From positions 92,096 to 156,095 of the forward strand of contig JAHXHS010000006.1 of the NCBI GenBank assembly GCA_025656455.1: a stretch of DNA of 64,000 bases, read 5' to 3'. Source of the stretch: Candidatus Thiodiazotropha sp. (ex Epidulcina cf. delphinae). GTDB taxonomy: Bacteria; Pseudomonadota; Gammaproteobacteria; Chromatiales; Chromatiaceae. A program made the position numbers and the translations under genes. Below the pieces are notes generated by a model. The model searched no databases. It saw only the letters and a program-made list of their open reading frames with translations, and was not told the DNA's origin. Below are positions 19,351 through 29,778 of this stretch, in pieces (positions within the stretch are counted from its first letter, which is position 1; the number at the start of each line of letters is the position of its first letter).

Positions 19351-19404
19351 TTAACCCGGCAACCAGGTATGTCCTGAACACGACATACCTGGTTGCCGGG
19401 TTAA
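19351..19404. repeat. Perfect 23-bp inverted repeat with TTAACCCGG ends
   Basis: The arms at 19351-19373 and 19382-19404 are perfectly complementary, beginning TTAACCCGGCAACCAGG, with an 8-base loop. Similar ends (TTAACCCGGCA) occur at 40468-40519 and, less perfectly, at 51923-52217. It lies just upstream of aroK on the minus strand and runs into the terminal repeat of the next element. Confidence 0.9.
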
Positions 19405-19860
19405 TAAAGGCTCTTCCCCTGATTGAGTGGGTAGAAGAAGCAAAGCACAGCACAGTCATCTCATCCATCGCAGGATCAAGGAGAAGCGGATAGTCTACCC
19501 CCTCTTGCCCATCCCGTCCTGGCGCGAGCGAGAAGCGCAGGCGAAACCGATTAAGCGGGCCTGAGTGTCTGAGCGAAGCGAGTTTTCAGGCTCGCCGGTT
19601 TCGCCGAGCATCGCAGCGCTCCCCGCAGGGGCGCGACAGCCGGGCGCCCTTTCTTTTGGTGACTTTTTTTTTGGCGGAAAAGAAAAGACACTCGCCCAGG
19701 AGGGCGAAAAAGAACCTTTCCGCCGGCTCGACAAACAGTCACACGGGTTAGCGCTCAGCCCCACTTTCCCAAGGGTTAAGGCTTGTTTCCACCTTTTTTG
19801 GATGTTTGTATCGTTCACGTTTGATGAATACTCACTCGATCAGGGGAAGAGCCTTAATAA
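19402..19860. mobile_element. MITE-like element with 27-28-bp terminal inverted repeats
   Basis: The left end (19402-19429, TAATAAAGGCTCTTCCCC...) and the right end (19833-19860, ...GGGGAAGAGCCTTAATA) are near-perfect inverted copies, with one mismatch and one single-base gap by eye. The ~400-bp interior has no credible gene. It contains GC-rich hairpins such as CGCTCCCCGCAGGGGCG and the pair GGGCGCCCTTTCTTTTGG/GGAAAAGAAAAGACACTCGCCC-type arms near 19642-19697. It fills the aroK-pilQ gap and probably is a non-autonomous element or a large repetitive sequence; no transposase is present. Confidence 0.65.
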
Positions 19861-19885
19861 AAAGGCGCACCGTCCGGTGCGCCTT
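19856..19885 (-). terminator. Intrinsic terminator of the pil operon
   Basis: On the minus strand a 9-bp stem GGCGCACCG/CGGTGCGCC (loop of two bases) is followed by a T-run. It lies 22 bp after the pilQ stop, in the right place to end pilMNOPQ transcription. Its T-run abuts the right end of the 19402-19860 element. Confidence 0.85.
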
Positions 19886-19906
19886 GTCTAAACCCTGAAA
19901 AACCGG

Positions 19907-22081
19907 TTATCTGACGGTCAATGTCTCCTTGAGGATCTTCGGTGTGACAAATATCAGTAACTCATTGTTTTCATCTAGATCTTCATTACGTCTGAACAGA
20001 ACGCCTGCGTAGGGTAAATCACCGAAGAAAGGCACTTTTTCTCTGTTCTTTGTCTTAGTACGCTCAAACACGCCACCCAACACGACCGTCTCGCCGTTAT
20101 CCACAAGCACCGTCGTCTCGATTTTTCTTGTATCGATCGGAGGAACGCCCAGAATGGAACGGGAAAAGTCCGGATTGTCCTTGTTGATGACCAGATCCAT
20201 CCGGATCCTGTCGTCCGGGGTTATGTGTGGTGTTACATCGAGCTTCAGAAGGGCTTCCTTGAAGGCAATTTTCGTGGCGCCACTGACAGTCGCTTCTTGA
20301 TAAGGAATCTCGACGCCCTGCTTGATTGTGGCCTGGTTCTGGTCGGAAGTGATTACACGCGGACTCGAAATCAGTTCACCCCGGCCCTCTTTCTGCATGG
20401 CGGTCAACTCCAGCTGCAACAGGTAGGAACCTAGCTTGCCTACCAGTAAATTCAACCCGCCGGACGGGGCGGTTACCGGAAGATTAACCATCAATCCCTC
20501 TTGGTCTTCACCATCACTATTAATTTCAATACCCGGCGCAATACCAAAGGTATTGTCGATGTGGCCAGGCAGTGCGCCCGCTGTCAGGGTGAAATTATCG
20601 TCGATTGAACCATCGAAATTGGCGCCGAACCGCACCCCAAGGTCTTTGGCAAAATCGTTATTCGCAATGACGATGCGCGACTCGATCAACACCTGTCTGA
20701 CGGGTATGTCCAGCCGCTGCAGCAAACGGCGTACATCCTCGAGCATGGCCACCGTATCCTGGATAAGGAGGGTGTTCGTCCTGACATCCACGGTGACGTT
20801 GCCACGCTCGGACAGTAGCCGGTTCTCTTCCGACTTCAACAGCTCGGCCAGATCTTCGGCCTTGGCATAGTTGACTTGCACGAAGTCCGAACGCAACGGC
20901 GCCAACTCCTCGATCTTCTGCTGGGATTCGAGTTCGAGCTGCTCCCGGGCAGCCACCTCTTCCGTGGGCGCCACCATAATGACATTGTCGATCTGGCGCT
21001 TGGTCAGCCCCTTGGACTTGAGGATGATATCCAGGGCCTGGTCCCAGGGGACGTTTTTCAGCCGCAAGGTGATCCGCCCATCGACGGTATCGCTGGTCAC
21101 CAGGTTCAGGCCGGTAAAGTCCGCCAGCAACTGCAATACCGCCCGCACTTCAATATCTTGAAAGTTGAGCGAGAGCCTCTCTCCAGTAAAGACAAGACGC
21201 TCCTTGAGCAACTCCTCTTTCTCCTGCTTGGTCAGAGAGCGCACCTCGACCGCGAAGACTTCGTTGGCCTGATAGGCCAGGTAGTCGTACTCCCCGGTGG
21301 GTGAGATCTCGATCACCACGTTCTCCCCGACCGGCTTGGTCTCAATCCTGGTCACCGGTGTCGCAAAGTCCATGACATCCAGGGATTGCACCAGTGATGC
21401 GTCGATCGTCGCCTTGAACACCTCCATGACGATTTTCCCGCCCTGCTCGCGCACATCAATGGGGGTGGAGCGATTACTCAAGGTGACCAGCACTCGCCCT
21501 TCGCCCGCCTCGCCGCGACGAAAATCCACATTGGAGATGCCGTACCCCGCTGCTGCAATTTCCGTAGCGGTGCTTTGGGTCGCTGTCGAGGGAACCGTAA
21601 CCGCGGACATGCCGGCGCTCGAACCCGCACCCTGGTTACTCACGTCAAGGGTAACGAGGACATCGCTTCCGCTGACTTCCGTCTTATATCCCACGATCGA
21701 AGTGAGATTGATCACGACCCGGGTCCTGTTGCCCGCCTGCAAGGCCGTGACGCTATGCGCCGGCCCCACGCCGATCAGCTTGGTCTTAAAGCTGAGGTCG
21801 CTTGCCACACCGGCAAAATCAAGGGATATCCTGGCTGGATTTTCGGTGACGAAACTCGCCGGTTCATCCACCTCCCCGGTCATACCCAGGGTTATCTGCA
21901 CCCTGTCGCCAGGCAGGGCGGAAAAATCGATTGATTTGAGGGCGGTCTCCGCCATTGCCGTCAGCGGCAGACTCCAAACCAGCAATAGCAGTATCCCTGC
22001 CATGTACTTGAAGCTCCTGGCTCTACCCATTTCAGATTGCCCCATCCAACAGTGTTTGAGTGCCATTGGCAAACCTCTCAT
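19907..22081 (-). CDS. pilQ: Type IV pilus secretin
   Basis: The 724-residue outer-membrane secretin forms the gated pore for the type IV pilus. A signal sequence (YMAGILLLLVWSLPLTAMA) precedes two AMIN peptidoglycan-binding domains (about 50-150 and 185-290). Next come a secretin N0 domain (LNFQDIEVRAVLQLLADFTGLNLV), an N1 domain with NTLLIQDT, and the C-terminal secretin barrel ending VVLGGVFERTKTKNREKVPFFGDLPY. An AGGGG site before the 22081 ATG supports that start. It is the last gene of pilMNOPQ and has its own terminator. Confidence 0.97.
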   Translation of the reverse strand: MRGLPMALKHCWMGQSEMGRARSFKYMAGILLLLVWSLPLTAMAETALKSIDFSALPGDRVQITLGMTGEVDEPASFVTENPARISLDFAGVASDLSFKTKLIGVGPAHSVTALQAGNRTRVVINLTSIVGYKTEVSGSDVLVTLDVSNQGAGSSAGMSAVTVPSTATQSTATEIAAAGYGISNVDFRRGEAGEGRVLVTLSNRSTPIDVREQGGKIVMEVFKATIDASLVQSLDVMDFATPVTRIETKPVGENVVIEISPTGEYDYLAYQANEVFAVEVRSLTKQEKEELLKERLVFTGERLSLNFQDIEVRAVLQLLADFTGLNLVTSDTVDGRITLRLKNVPWDQALDIILKSKGLTKRQIDNVIMVAPTEEVAAREQLELESQQKIEELAPLRSDFVQVNYAKAEDLAELLKSEENRLLSERGNVTVDVRTNTLLIQDTVAMLEDVRRLLQRLDIPVRQVLIESRIVIANNDFAKDLGVRFGANFDGSIDDNFTLTAGALPGHIDNTFGIAPGIEINSDGEDQEGLMVNLPVTAPSGGLNLLVGKLGSYLLQLELTAMQKEGRGELISSPRVITSDQNQATIKQGVEIPYQEATVSGATKIAFKEALLKLDVTPHITPDDRIRMDLVINKDNPDFSRSILGVPPIDTRKIETTVLVDNGETVVLGGVFERTKTKNREKVPFFGDLPYAGVLFRRNEDLDENNELLIFVTPKILKETLTVR

Positions 22082-22097
22082 CTCGAATTCCCCTTGA

Positions 22098-22637
22098 CTA
22101 TTCCGCCAACGCTAGCGAAGCCTGACGCTCAATGTAACCACCTGAACCATCCTGTACGATTTCAGTCAACTCGATTCTGTCTTCGGAAATCAGCATGATA
22201 CGGCCATGGTTTTGGCCCATATAGTTGCCGCTCTTCACCTTATGCACCGTACCTTCCTTGGTCTTTACCAGACCCCAGGCATCACCGGTCTGCTCCAGGG
22301 TCCCCACCATGCGGATGGAGTCAAGCGGGAAGCCTTCGAGCTCCTCCTTGCGGCGATTGAAGTCAGGCGTGAGGCCGTTCCCGACCACGCCCGCAGCCTC
22401 TGCCCGCTCGCCGGACATGTCCACGAACGGATTCCGGCGGCCGGCTTCCGCATAGAGATAAGTCTCTATCTGCTTGATTTCAGGCAACGGCTCGATGCGC
22501 CCCGGCGGCGCCGCCTTCTTCTCTGCGACGTAGTTGCGCAACTCCTCCAAATTCGGGTTTGCGCAGCCCGAGACAAAAACGATGGCTAGACAAGAGAGGA
22601 GGAACCGGTATCTTGCAAAGACAATACACATGCTCAT
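22098..22637 (-). CDS. pilP: Type IV pilus assembly lipoprotein PilP
   Basis: The 179-residue inner-membrane lipoprotein has a signal peptide ending in the lipobox FVSGC, followed by NPNLEELRNYVAEKK and PEIKQIETYLYAEAGRRNPFV. The C-terminal beta domain contains LEGFPLDSIRMVGTL and the HKVKSGNYMGQNHGRI segment. PilP links the PilN/PilO inner-membrane frame to PilQ. The first ATG overlaps the pilO stop by four bases; the ATG at 22631 is better spaced from the AAGGGGA site and may be the true start. Confidence 0.95.
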   Translation of the reverse strand: MSMCIVFARYRFLLSCLAIVFVSGCANPNLEELRNYVAEKKAAPPGRIEPLPEIKQIETYLYAEAGRRNPFVDMSGERAEAAGVVGNGLTPDFNRRKEELEGFPLDSIRMVGTLEQTGDAWGLVKTKEGTVHKVKSGNYMGQNHGRIMLISEDRIELTEIVQDGSGGYIERQASLALAE

Positions 22638-23233
22638 TCCCCTTCCCCTTCATCAAGATAGCGATAGGTTTTGGCCGTTGCCTCCAACAACAGCTTGGAA
22701 CTCTCCTCCTTCGCACTATTCCGGTTGATCTTGATGTCATGGATGGTCACGATACGCGGCAGCGCGGCCAGCCCGCTGATAAAGCTCCCGAACTCATGAT
22801 ATTCGCCAGTCACGATAATCTGTATCGGCAGTTCGGCATAGAACTCTCTGGGAACCTCTCCCTGCGGTTTGAACAGTTCGAACTCCAAGCCCGACGCCAA
22901 GCCGGTCTGCGAGACATCCACCAGCAACTCGGCCACCTCTGTCTTGTCCGGCAACTGTCTGAGCATGGCGCCGAAAGATTGCTTCATCTCTTCGAGCTGC
23001 TTGCGGTAGGCCTCAAGATTGGAGGCCTTGGCCTGTTTGGTCTCGAAAATCGAGCGCAGCTCCAACTCTTTCTTCTGTACGGTTTCGAGACTGGCGAGCT
23101 GATCTTCGATAGTGAGATAGTAACCGGCGGCAATGACGATCACCGCTACCAGCACGACCACCACCGCTTTCACCGGCGCAGGCCATATGCCAATGTTGCT
23201 CAGGTCAAGTTCATTGAGGTCCTGTAAATTCAT
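22634..23233 (-). CDS. pilO: Type IV pilus alignment protein PilO
   Basis: The protein has 200 residues when started at the ATG whose first base (23233) is the last base of the pilN stop (TAATG). A short cytoplasmic tail, one membrane helix (VKAVVVVLVAVIVIAAGYYL), a coiled coil and a periplasmic ferredoxin-like domain (GLEFELFKPQGEVPREFYAE, then PIQIIVTGEYHEFG) match PilO. It pairs with PilN. A longer in-frame extension to 23347 would overlap pilN and lacks PilO features. Confidence 0.95.
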   Translation of the reverse strand: MNLQDLNELDLSNIGIWPAPVKAVVVVLVAVIVIAAGYYLTIEDQLASLETVQKKELELRSIFETKQAKASNLEAYRKQLEEMKQSFGAMLRQLPDKTEVAELLVDVSQTGLASGLEFELFKPQGEVPREFYAELPIQIIVTGEYHEFGSFISGLAALPRIVTIHDIKINRNSAKEESSKLLLEATAKTYRYLDEGEGE

Positions 23234-23789
23234 TACTTGACCTCCGTAGACTGGGAGGACTGTTTGACCGTAAGTTTGAAGTGGCTGTAACCGGTACCGG
23301 TCTTCTCTTTGCTCTCGATGAAATCCAGTGTCGGATTCTCGAGCCATTCCGAGTCATCGACATTGCGCATCATTGACGAGACCCTTGCATTGGATTGCGC
23401 CTGCCCCTCGAAGGCCACGAGATTGCCTGATTGAACCACTTCGTTGAGATAGACACCATCGGGCAGCGTGGTGACGATTTCATCGAACAGGTGGACAATC
23501 TGGGGCCTGCTACTCTGCAGCTCCTGGATGATATTCATTCTGGCCAGCAGGTTCTGCTTGGTTTTATCCAGATCGCGGATCTCGCGGATCTTCTTTTCCA
23601 CCGCATCGATCTCTTGCTGCAAAAAGGCGTTGCGCTGGTTTTGCGCTGTAATCCAACTCTCTATGAACATATGGATAGCGAAAACGATAAATACCGAAAA
23701 CAGTCCGCCAGCCAATACCATCAAGCCAAACTCTTTCTGGCGCTGTTTGCGTTCCGCTTCACGCCACGGGAGTAGGTTAATACGCGCCA

Positions 23790-23790
<1 letters not shown>
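23233..23790 (-). CDS. pilN: Type IV pilus alignment protein PilN
   Basis: The protein has 185 residues from MARINLLPWREAERKQRQ, the conserved N-terminal peptide that docks into PilM. A membrane helix (about 25-45), a coiled coil and the Fimbrial-assembly PilN periplasmic domain (DGVYLNEVVQSGNLVAFEG) follow. The ATG at 23790 overlaps the pilM stop by one base (TGATG), which is why I prefer it to an upstream ATG at 23820. Confidence 0.95.
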
Positions 23791-24980
<1,190 letters not shown>

Positions 24981-25072
24981 CTAATAATGCTCATATTTTA
25001 TTTGCTAGACTATCGATCTTTCATACGGACCATTCTGGTCTGCCCGGATCAACCAATTCTGTGAACCAGCGC

Positions 25073-27544
25073 ATGAAGTCGTTCTACAGACGCTTAAGAT
25101 ACCTCGTTTACTTCTTGTTCGGCCTGTTATTGATAGGGGCCTGCGGCCTGTATGGCGCCTATCTCTATCTCGAACCCAAGCTGCCATCCATCGAAACACT
25201 CAAGGATGTACGGCTACAGGTCCCCCTGCGAATCTTTAGCAACGACCACCTGTTGATCGCTGAATTCGGCGAAAAACGTCGTGAACCTCTCGATTACGAC
25301 GAAATCCCGCCGGTCATGATTCAGGCCATCCTGGCCGCTGAAGATGACCGGTTCTTCCAGCACCCCGGCGTAGACTACCAAGGCATCATACGCGCTGCTC
25401 TACAGCTTCTGCTCACCGGAGAGCGACGGCAGGGCGGTAGCACCATCACCATGCAGGTGGCGAGAAACTTCTTTCTCAGCCGAAAAAAGACCTATACCCG
25501 AAAACTCAACGAGATCTTACTCGCGTTAAAGATCGAGAGAATGCTCTCCAAAGAGGAGATTCTCGAACTCTATCTCAACAAGATCTATCTCGGCCACCGC
25601 GCCTATGGTGTTGGCGCCGCTGCCCTAGTCTATTACGGCAGGCCAGTGGAAAAACTTGAGCTTGCCGAAATAGCCATGATCGCGGGACTGCCGAAAGCCC
25701 CGTCACGCCACAATCCCATCTCAGATCCCGCTCGCGCACTGATTCGCCGCAACTATGTCCTGGGTCGGATGCACGACCTCAACTATATCAGCCAGCTTGA
25801 ATACGACACCGCCAAGGCTGCGCGGATCACCGCCAGGCTGCATACCACACCCAGCGAGGTCGAGGCCCCTTATGTCGCTGAAATGGCCAGAGCCGAAGCC
25901 GTGGCGCGTTTTGGCCAGGACGCCTACACCGGCGGGTATGCCATCACGACCTCTGTCGAAAGCCACCTCCAGACTGAAGCCAACCGCGCCCTGCGCCGGG
26001 CCATACAGGCCTACGACAAGCGGCATGGCTACCGTGGAACCGCCGGTCACCATGATATCGGGGAGATCACAGATCAAAGCACGCTGATTGCCCTACTGGC
26101 AGAGCAGCCCGATGTTGCGGCGATGAAAAAGGCGATTGTCACCGCCATCGGCGAACAGGATGCTGAAGTCCTTACCGCCCAGGGCGAAAGCATGACCCTC
26201 GACTGGCCAGCCCTCTCCTGGGCCAGCGCCTACATCAATCACGATCTCAAGCAGGCAGAGCCCAAACAGACCAGCGAGATACTCGCTGTCGGGGATCTGA
26301 TCTACCTCTACCAGGAGACGCCAGAGGAGGGCGAACCCTTGTGGCGTTTGGCTCAAGCCCCAGAGGTCAGCGGCGCCTTGCTATCACTATCGCCTTGGAA
26401 TGGAGCAATCAAGGCGCTGGTCGGGGGGTACGACTTCTATCTGAGCAAATTCAACCGGGTCACCCAGGCGAAACGGCAGCCGGGTTCCGGATTCAAGGCC
26501 TTCATCTACTCCGCCGCCCTGGAGGCGGGCTTTACCCCGGCCAGCCTCATCAACGATGCCCCCGTGGTTTTCGATGACGATGCCCTGGAGGCGGTCTGGC
26601 GTCCCGAGAACTACAGCGGCAGATTCTTCGGGCCCACGCGCCTTCGCTATGCCTTGACCCACTCACGCAACCTGGTCTCGATACGCCTGCTGCGCAAAAT
26701 GGGCATCAACCATGCCGTCAACTATGCCAGCCGTTTCGGTTTCGACAAACATGAGCTGCCCCGCGACCTCTCCCTGGCGCTCGGTAGCGGCGCCGTCACT
26801 CCCTTGGCCATGGGTGGCGGGTATAGCGTCTTGGCAAACGGCGGCTACTATGTGTCACCCCATATCATCACTGCCATTCGAGATGGCCAGGGGAAGGTGC
26901 TCTATGAGGCAAATCCCATCCAGGTTTGTGACGACAGCATGGAGCTGCAGGCCAAACAGGCCATTGACCAGGCCGACAACGACTCAAGCGCACAGCGAGA
27001 AAACGCCGGAGAAGGGGATGCCCCACCGCCGCCGCGCTGCGCCAAGCGGGCCATTACCGAACAAAACCACTATCTGATGCACTCCATGCTGCGCGATGTC
27101 ATCCAACATGGCACCGCCCGCAAGGCTCGATCCCTGGGCAGGCTGGATATCGCTGGAAAGACCGGCACCACCAATGACCAGCGTGACGCCTGGTTCAACG
27201 GCTTCAACCACCATCTGGTCACCACCACCTGGATCGGATTCGATGACTTCAAACCATTGGGACGGGGCGAGGTCGGGGGACGGGCCGCCCTGCCTGCATG
27301 GATAGACTATATGCGCGTGGCGCTCAACGGTATCGAGGAGGTGCTGCCTGAAATGCCGCCGGGGATGGTGACCATGCGTATCGACGTGGATAGCGGGGAG
27401 CCGGTCGGCGTAGGCAGCCCGAATGCGATATTTGAGATATTTGAAGTCATCAACGCACCGAAGCTGTCGAATGACCGGGATTCAGACGACGCGCAGGAAA
27501 ATGCTGCTACCACCAATACAAACCCCATAGAAGATCCGTTTTAA
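25073..27544 (+). CDS. mrcA: Penicillin-binding protein 1A (bifunctional transglycosylase/transpeptidase)
   Basis: The protein has 823 residues from MKSFYRRLRYL. An N-terminal membrane anchor is followed by a GT51 transglycosylase domain (EDDRFFQHPGVDYQGI, RQGGSTITMQVARNFFLSRKKT, KEEILELYLNKIYLG), an OB-like domain and a transpeptidase domain. The transpeptidase has its catalytic Ser in PGSGFKAF, SRN in THSRNLVS and KTGTTNDQRDAWFNG. It polymerises and cross-links peptidoglycan at the inner membrane. A frame extension to 24857 is not supported. The next gene starts 2 bp after its stop. Confidence 0.96.
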   Translation: MKSFYRRLRYLVYFLFGLLLIGACGLYGAYLYLEPKLPSIETLKDVRLQVPLRIFSNDHLLIAEFGEKRREPLDYDEIPPVMIQAILAAEDDRFFQHPGVDYQGIIRAALQLLLTGERRQGGSTITMQVARNFFLSRKKTYTRKLNEILLALKIERMLSKEEILELYLNKIYLGHRAYGVGAAALVYYGRPVEKLELAEIAMIAGLPKAPSRHNPISDPARALIRRNYVLGRMHDLNYISQLEYDTAKAARITARLHTTPSEVEAPYVAEMARAEAVARFGQDAYTGGYAITTSVESHLQTEANRALRRAIQAYDKRHGYRGTAGHHDIGEITDQSTLIALLAEQPDVAAMKKAIVTAIGEQDAEVLTAQGESMTLDWPALSWASAYINHDLKQAEPKQTSEILAVGDLIYLYQETPEEGEPLWRLAQAPEVSGALLSLSPWNGAIKALVGGYDFYLSKFNRVTQAKRQPGSGFKAFIYSAALEAGFTPASLINDAPVVFDDDALEAVWRPENYSGRFFGPTRLRYALTHSRNLVSIRLLRKMGINHAVNYASRFGFDKHELPRDLSLALGSGAVTPLAMGGGYSVLANGGYYVSPHIITAIRDGQGKVLYEANPIQVCDDSMELQAKQAIDQADNDSSAQRENAGEGDAPPPPRCAKRAITEQNHYLMHSMLRDVIQHGTARKARSLGRLDIAGKTGTTNDQRDAWFNGFNHHLVTTTWIGFDDFKPLGRGEVGGRAALPAWIDYMRVALNGIEEVLPEMPPGMVTMRIDVDSGEPVGVGSPNAIFEIFEVINAPKLSNDRDSDDAQENAATTNTNPIEDPF

Positions 27545-27546
27545 CG

Positions 27547-28149
27547 ATGTCGACCAATAAACGTGAACTGCAACGGCGCATTGCCTACGAAGCCGCCCGC
27601 ATTCTGACAGAACTCCGCTCCGACAACATCGGTCACGCCCGCCAAAAGGCGGCCGCCAAGTACGGCGTCAGCAAACGCCGGCTGATGCCCAGCAGGGAGG
27701 AGATCGAACTGGCGCTGAGGGAACAACAGCGCCTGGTCAGGGGCGAACAACAATCTGACGCCCTGCAGCAGTTGCGACGCAGCGCCCTGAACGCCATGCA
27801 GGCCCTGCGTCAATTCCACCCGTTGCTCGTCGGCTCGGTATTTCATGGCACGGCCGACGCTAACAGCCAAGTGCAGTTGCACTTGTATGCCGAGACCCCG
27901 GAAGAGGTGCTGTTCGCCCTGAGCGATCTACAAATTCCCTGGCAGGAAAAACAGCATGCCATGGTGTTTAGCGACGGCAGCCGGCAACAAGCGCCGGGGT
28001 TTCACTTCAATGCCGACGGCGTGGGCTTCGAATTGACGGTCCTGCCGGCCGGAAACCACCACCGGCGCCCCCTTGATCCGCTGGACAATCAGCCTATCCG
28101 GGGCGCAAACCTGAAGCAACTGAAAGGGCTGGCGCTAATCGATACTTGA
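27547..28149 (+). CDS. Hypothetical protein, possibly nucleotidyltransferase-like
   Basis: This is a 200-residue soluble protein. The N-terminal ~70 residues are helical and basic (IAYEAARILTELRSDNIGHARQKAAAKYGVSKRRLMPSREEIE). The C-terminal part has HPLLVGSVFHGTADANSQVQLHLYAETPEEVLFAL, in which GSV followed by an acidic strand recalls small nucleotidyltransferase folds; the usual GSxxRG/DxD motif is not clear. It begins 2 bp after ponA and so is likely co-transcribed and coupled. Function is not established from sequence. Confidence 0.65.
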   Translation: MSTNKRELQRRIAYEAARILTELRSDNIGHARQKAAAKYGVSKRRLMPSREEIELALREQQRLVRGEQQSDALQQLRRSALNAMQALRQFHPLLVGSVFHGTADANSQVQLHLYAETPEEVLFALSDLQIPWQEKQHAMVFSDGSRQQAPGFHFNADGVGFELTVLPAGNHHRRPLDPLDNQPIRGANLKQLKGLALIDT

Positions 28150-28182
28150 ATAGCCACACGCCGGATGGGTTGCCCGTTAGCG

Positions 28183-29484
28183 CTATCGCTCACTCATGGG
28201 CACATAATCCCGCCGGGCGTACCCTTTGTAGATCTGGCGGGGACGCCCGATCTTCTGTCTCGGGTCATCCATCATCTCCAGCCAGTGGGCCACCCAACCG
28301 ACCGTACGGGCAATGGCGAACATCACGGTAAACATATTGTTGGGAATACCCAGTGCGCGATAGATGATGCCTGAGTAGAAGTCGACATTGGGGTAGAGCT
28401 TGCGCTCGATGAAATACTCGTCGTTCAGGGCGATCTCCTCAAGCCGCTGGGCCAGCTCAAACATTGGATTGTCATCATCGGCGAGACGCGCCAACACCTG
28501 ATGGCACACCTCGCGGATCATACCTGCGCGCGGGTCATACTTCTTATAGACGCGATGACCGAATCCCATCAACCGAAAGCTATCCTCCTTGTCCTTTGCC
28601 TTGGCGATATACTTGTCGATTTGCGAGACATCGCCTATCTCCGTCAGCATATCCAGCACCGCCTCGTTGGCGCCGCCGTGGGCGGGGCCCCAGAGCGAGG
28701 CGATACCCGCCGCTATGCAGGCAAAGGGATTCGCCAGAGAACTGCCCGCCAGCCTTACCGTGGAGGTACTGGCATTCTGCTCATGATCCGCATGCAGAAT
28801 AAACAGCAGATTAAGCGCCTTTTCCGCAACCGGATCGAGCTCATACGCCTCGCATGGCGTTGCATACATCATGTGCAGCAGGTTCGCGCAGTATGAAAGG
28901 TCGTTGCGCGGATACATGATCGGCTCACCGATATTGTGCTTGTAACTGGCTGCCGCGATGGAGGGCATCTTTGCGATCAGCCGGTGTGCCGCGACCTGCC
29001 GCAGCTCCTGGTGGTTGATATCCAGCGAGTCGTGATAGAAAGCAGAGAGCGATCCTACTACGCCAACCATGATGGCCATCGGATGGGCATCATAGTGAAA
29101 ACCGCCGAAAAAGTGCTTCAGGGTTTCATTCAGCATGGTATGACGGCTGATCAGGCCATTGAAATCCTGCAACTGCGGCTCATTCGGCAACTCGCCGTTC
29201 AGCAGCAGATAGGCCGTCTCTATGAAGTCACCGCTCTTCGCCAGCTGCTCGATGGGATAGCCCCGATACTCAAGGATCCCCACCTCGCCCTGGATGAAGG
29301 TGATCTTACTCTGGCAGCTAGCGGTAGACATAAAACCGGGATCGTAAGTGAACACGCCGGCCTCTTTGTAGAGCGAAGAGACGTCGATCGCGGGCGGGCC
29401 CTGGGTCGATTCGCGAACAGGCAGCTTGATCGATACGCCAGTCTCGTCATTCGTCAAGGTATAGGTCTTTCGATTTTCCGCCAT
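28183..29484 (-). CDS. gltA: Citrate synthase (type II/hexameric class)
   Basis: The 433-residue TCA-cycle enzyme condenses oxaloacetate and acetyl-CoA. It contains the active-site region [22 protein letters not shown] with [26 protein letters not shown], and the C-terminal [13 protein letters not shown]. Its length and the N-terminal beta domain match the hexameric, NADH-sensitive proteobacterial enzyme. I start at [10 protein letters not shown] (29484), preceded by GGGGAG; an upstream ATG at 29529 is less likely. It converges with the ponA-linked gene. Confidence 0.96.
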   Translation of the reverse strand: MAENRKTYTLTNDETGVSIKLPVRESTQGPPAIDVSSLYKEAGVFTYDPGFMSTASCQSKITFIQGEVGILEYRGYPIEQLAKSGDFIETAYLLLNGELPNEPQLQDFNGLISRHTMLNETLKHFFGGFHYDAHPMAIMVGVVGSLSAFYHDSLDINHQELRQVAAHRLIAKMPSIAAASYKHNIGEPIMYPRNDLSYCANLLHMMYATPCEAYELDPVAEKALNLLFILHADHEQNASTSTVRLAGSSLANPFACIAAGIASLWGPAHGGANEAVLDMLTEIGDVSQIDKYIAKAKDKEDSFRLMGFGHRVYKKYDPRAGMIREVCHQVLARLADDDNPMFELAQRLEEIALNDEYFIERKLYPNVDFYSGIIYRALGIPNNMFTVMFAIARTVGWVAHWLEMMDDPRQKIGRPRQIYKGYARRDYVPMSER

Positions 29485-29778
29485 GATGAGCTCCCCGTGA
29501 GTTACTTCAGACCTGTGCATGATGGGCACACGATGCTGTGGATCAACATCCTTGCAAGTGCGCTATACATTCTCAAAACATCAATCATATATATTTTTTA
29601 TAAGCGGCCAAATTATAGCCTGAAGCAGGCATGACACATCAACCTGATTATGTAAATGATAACTATTTATTTTATGAGCGGGCCAGCCGCGCACGTGGCA
29701 TTGAACCACCTTGCGCTGAGCGATGAAGCCAAGCCACCTTGCCGCCCCCATCAAGATCCGCCGCTGAAACCGACTGCT

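Noticed and set aside
19495..19818. 107-codon minus-strand frame inside the 19402-19860 element
   Set aside because: Basic, low-complexity translation over hairpin DNA without a ribosome site; treated as repeat.
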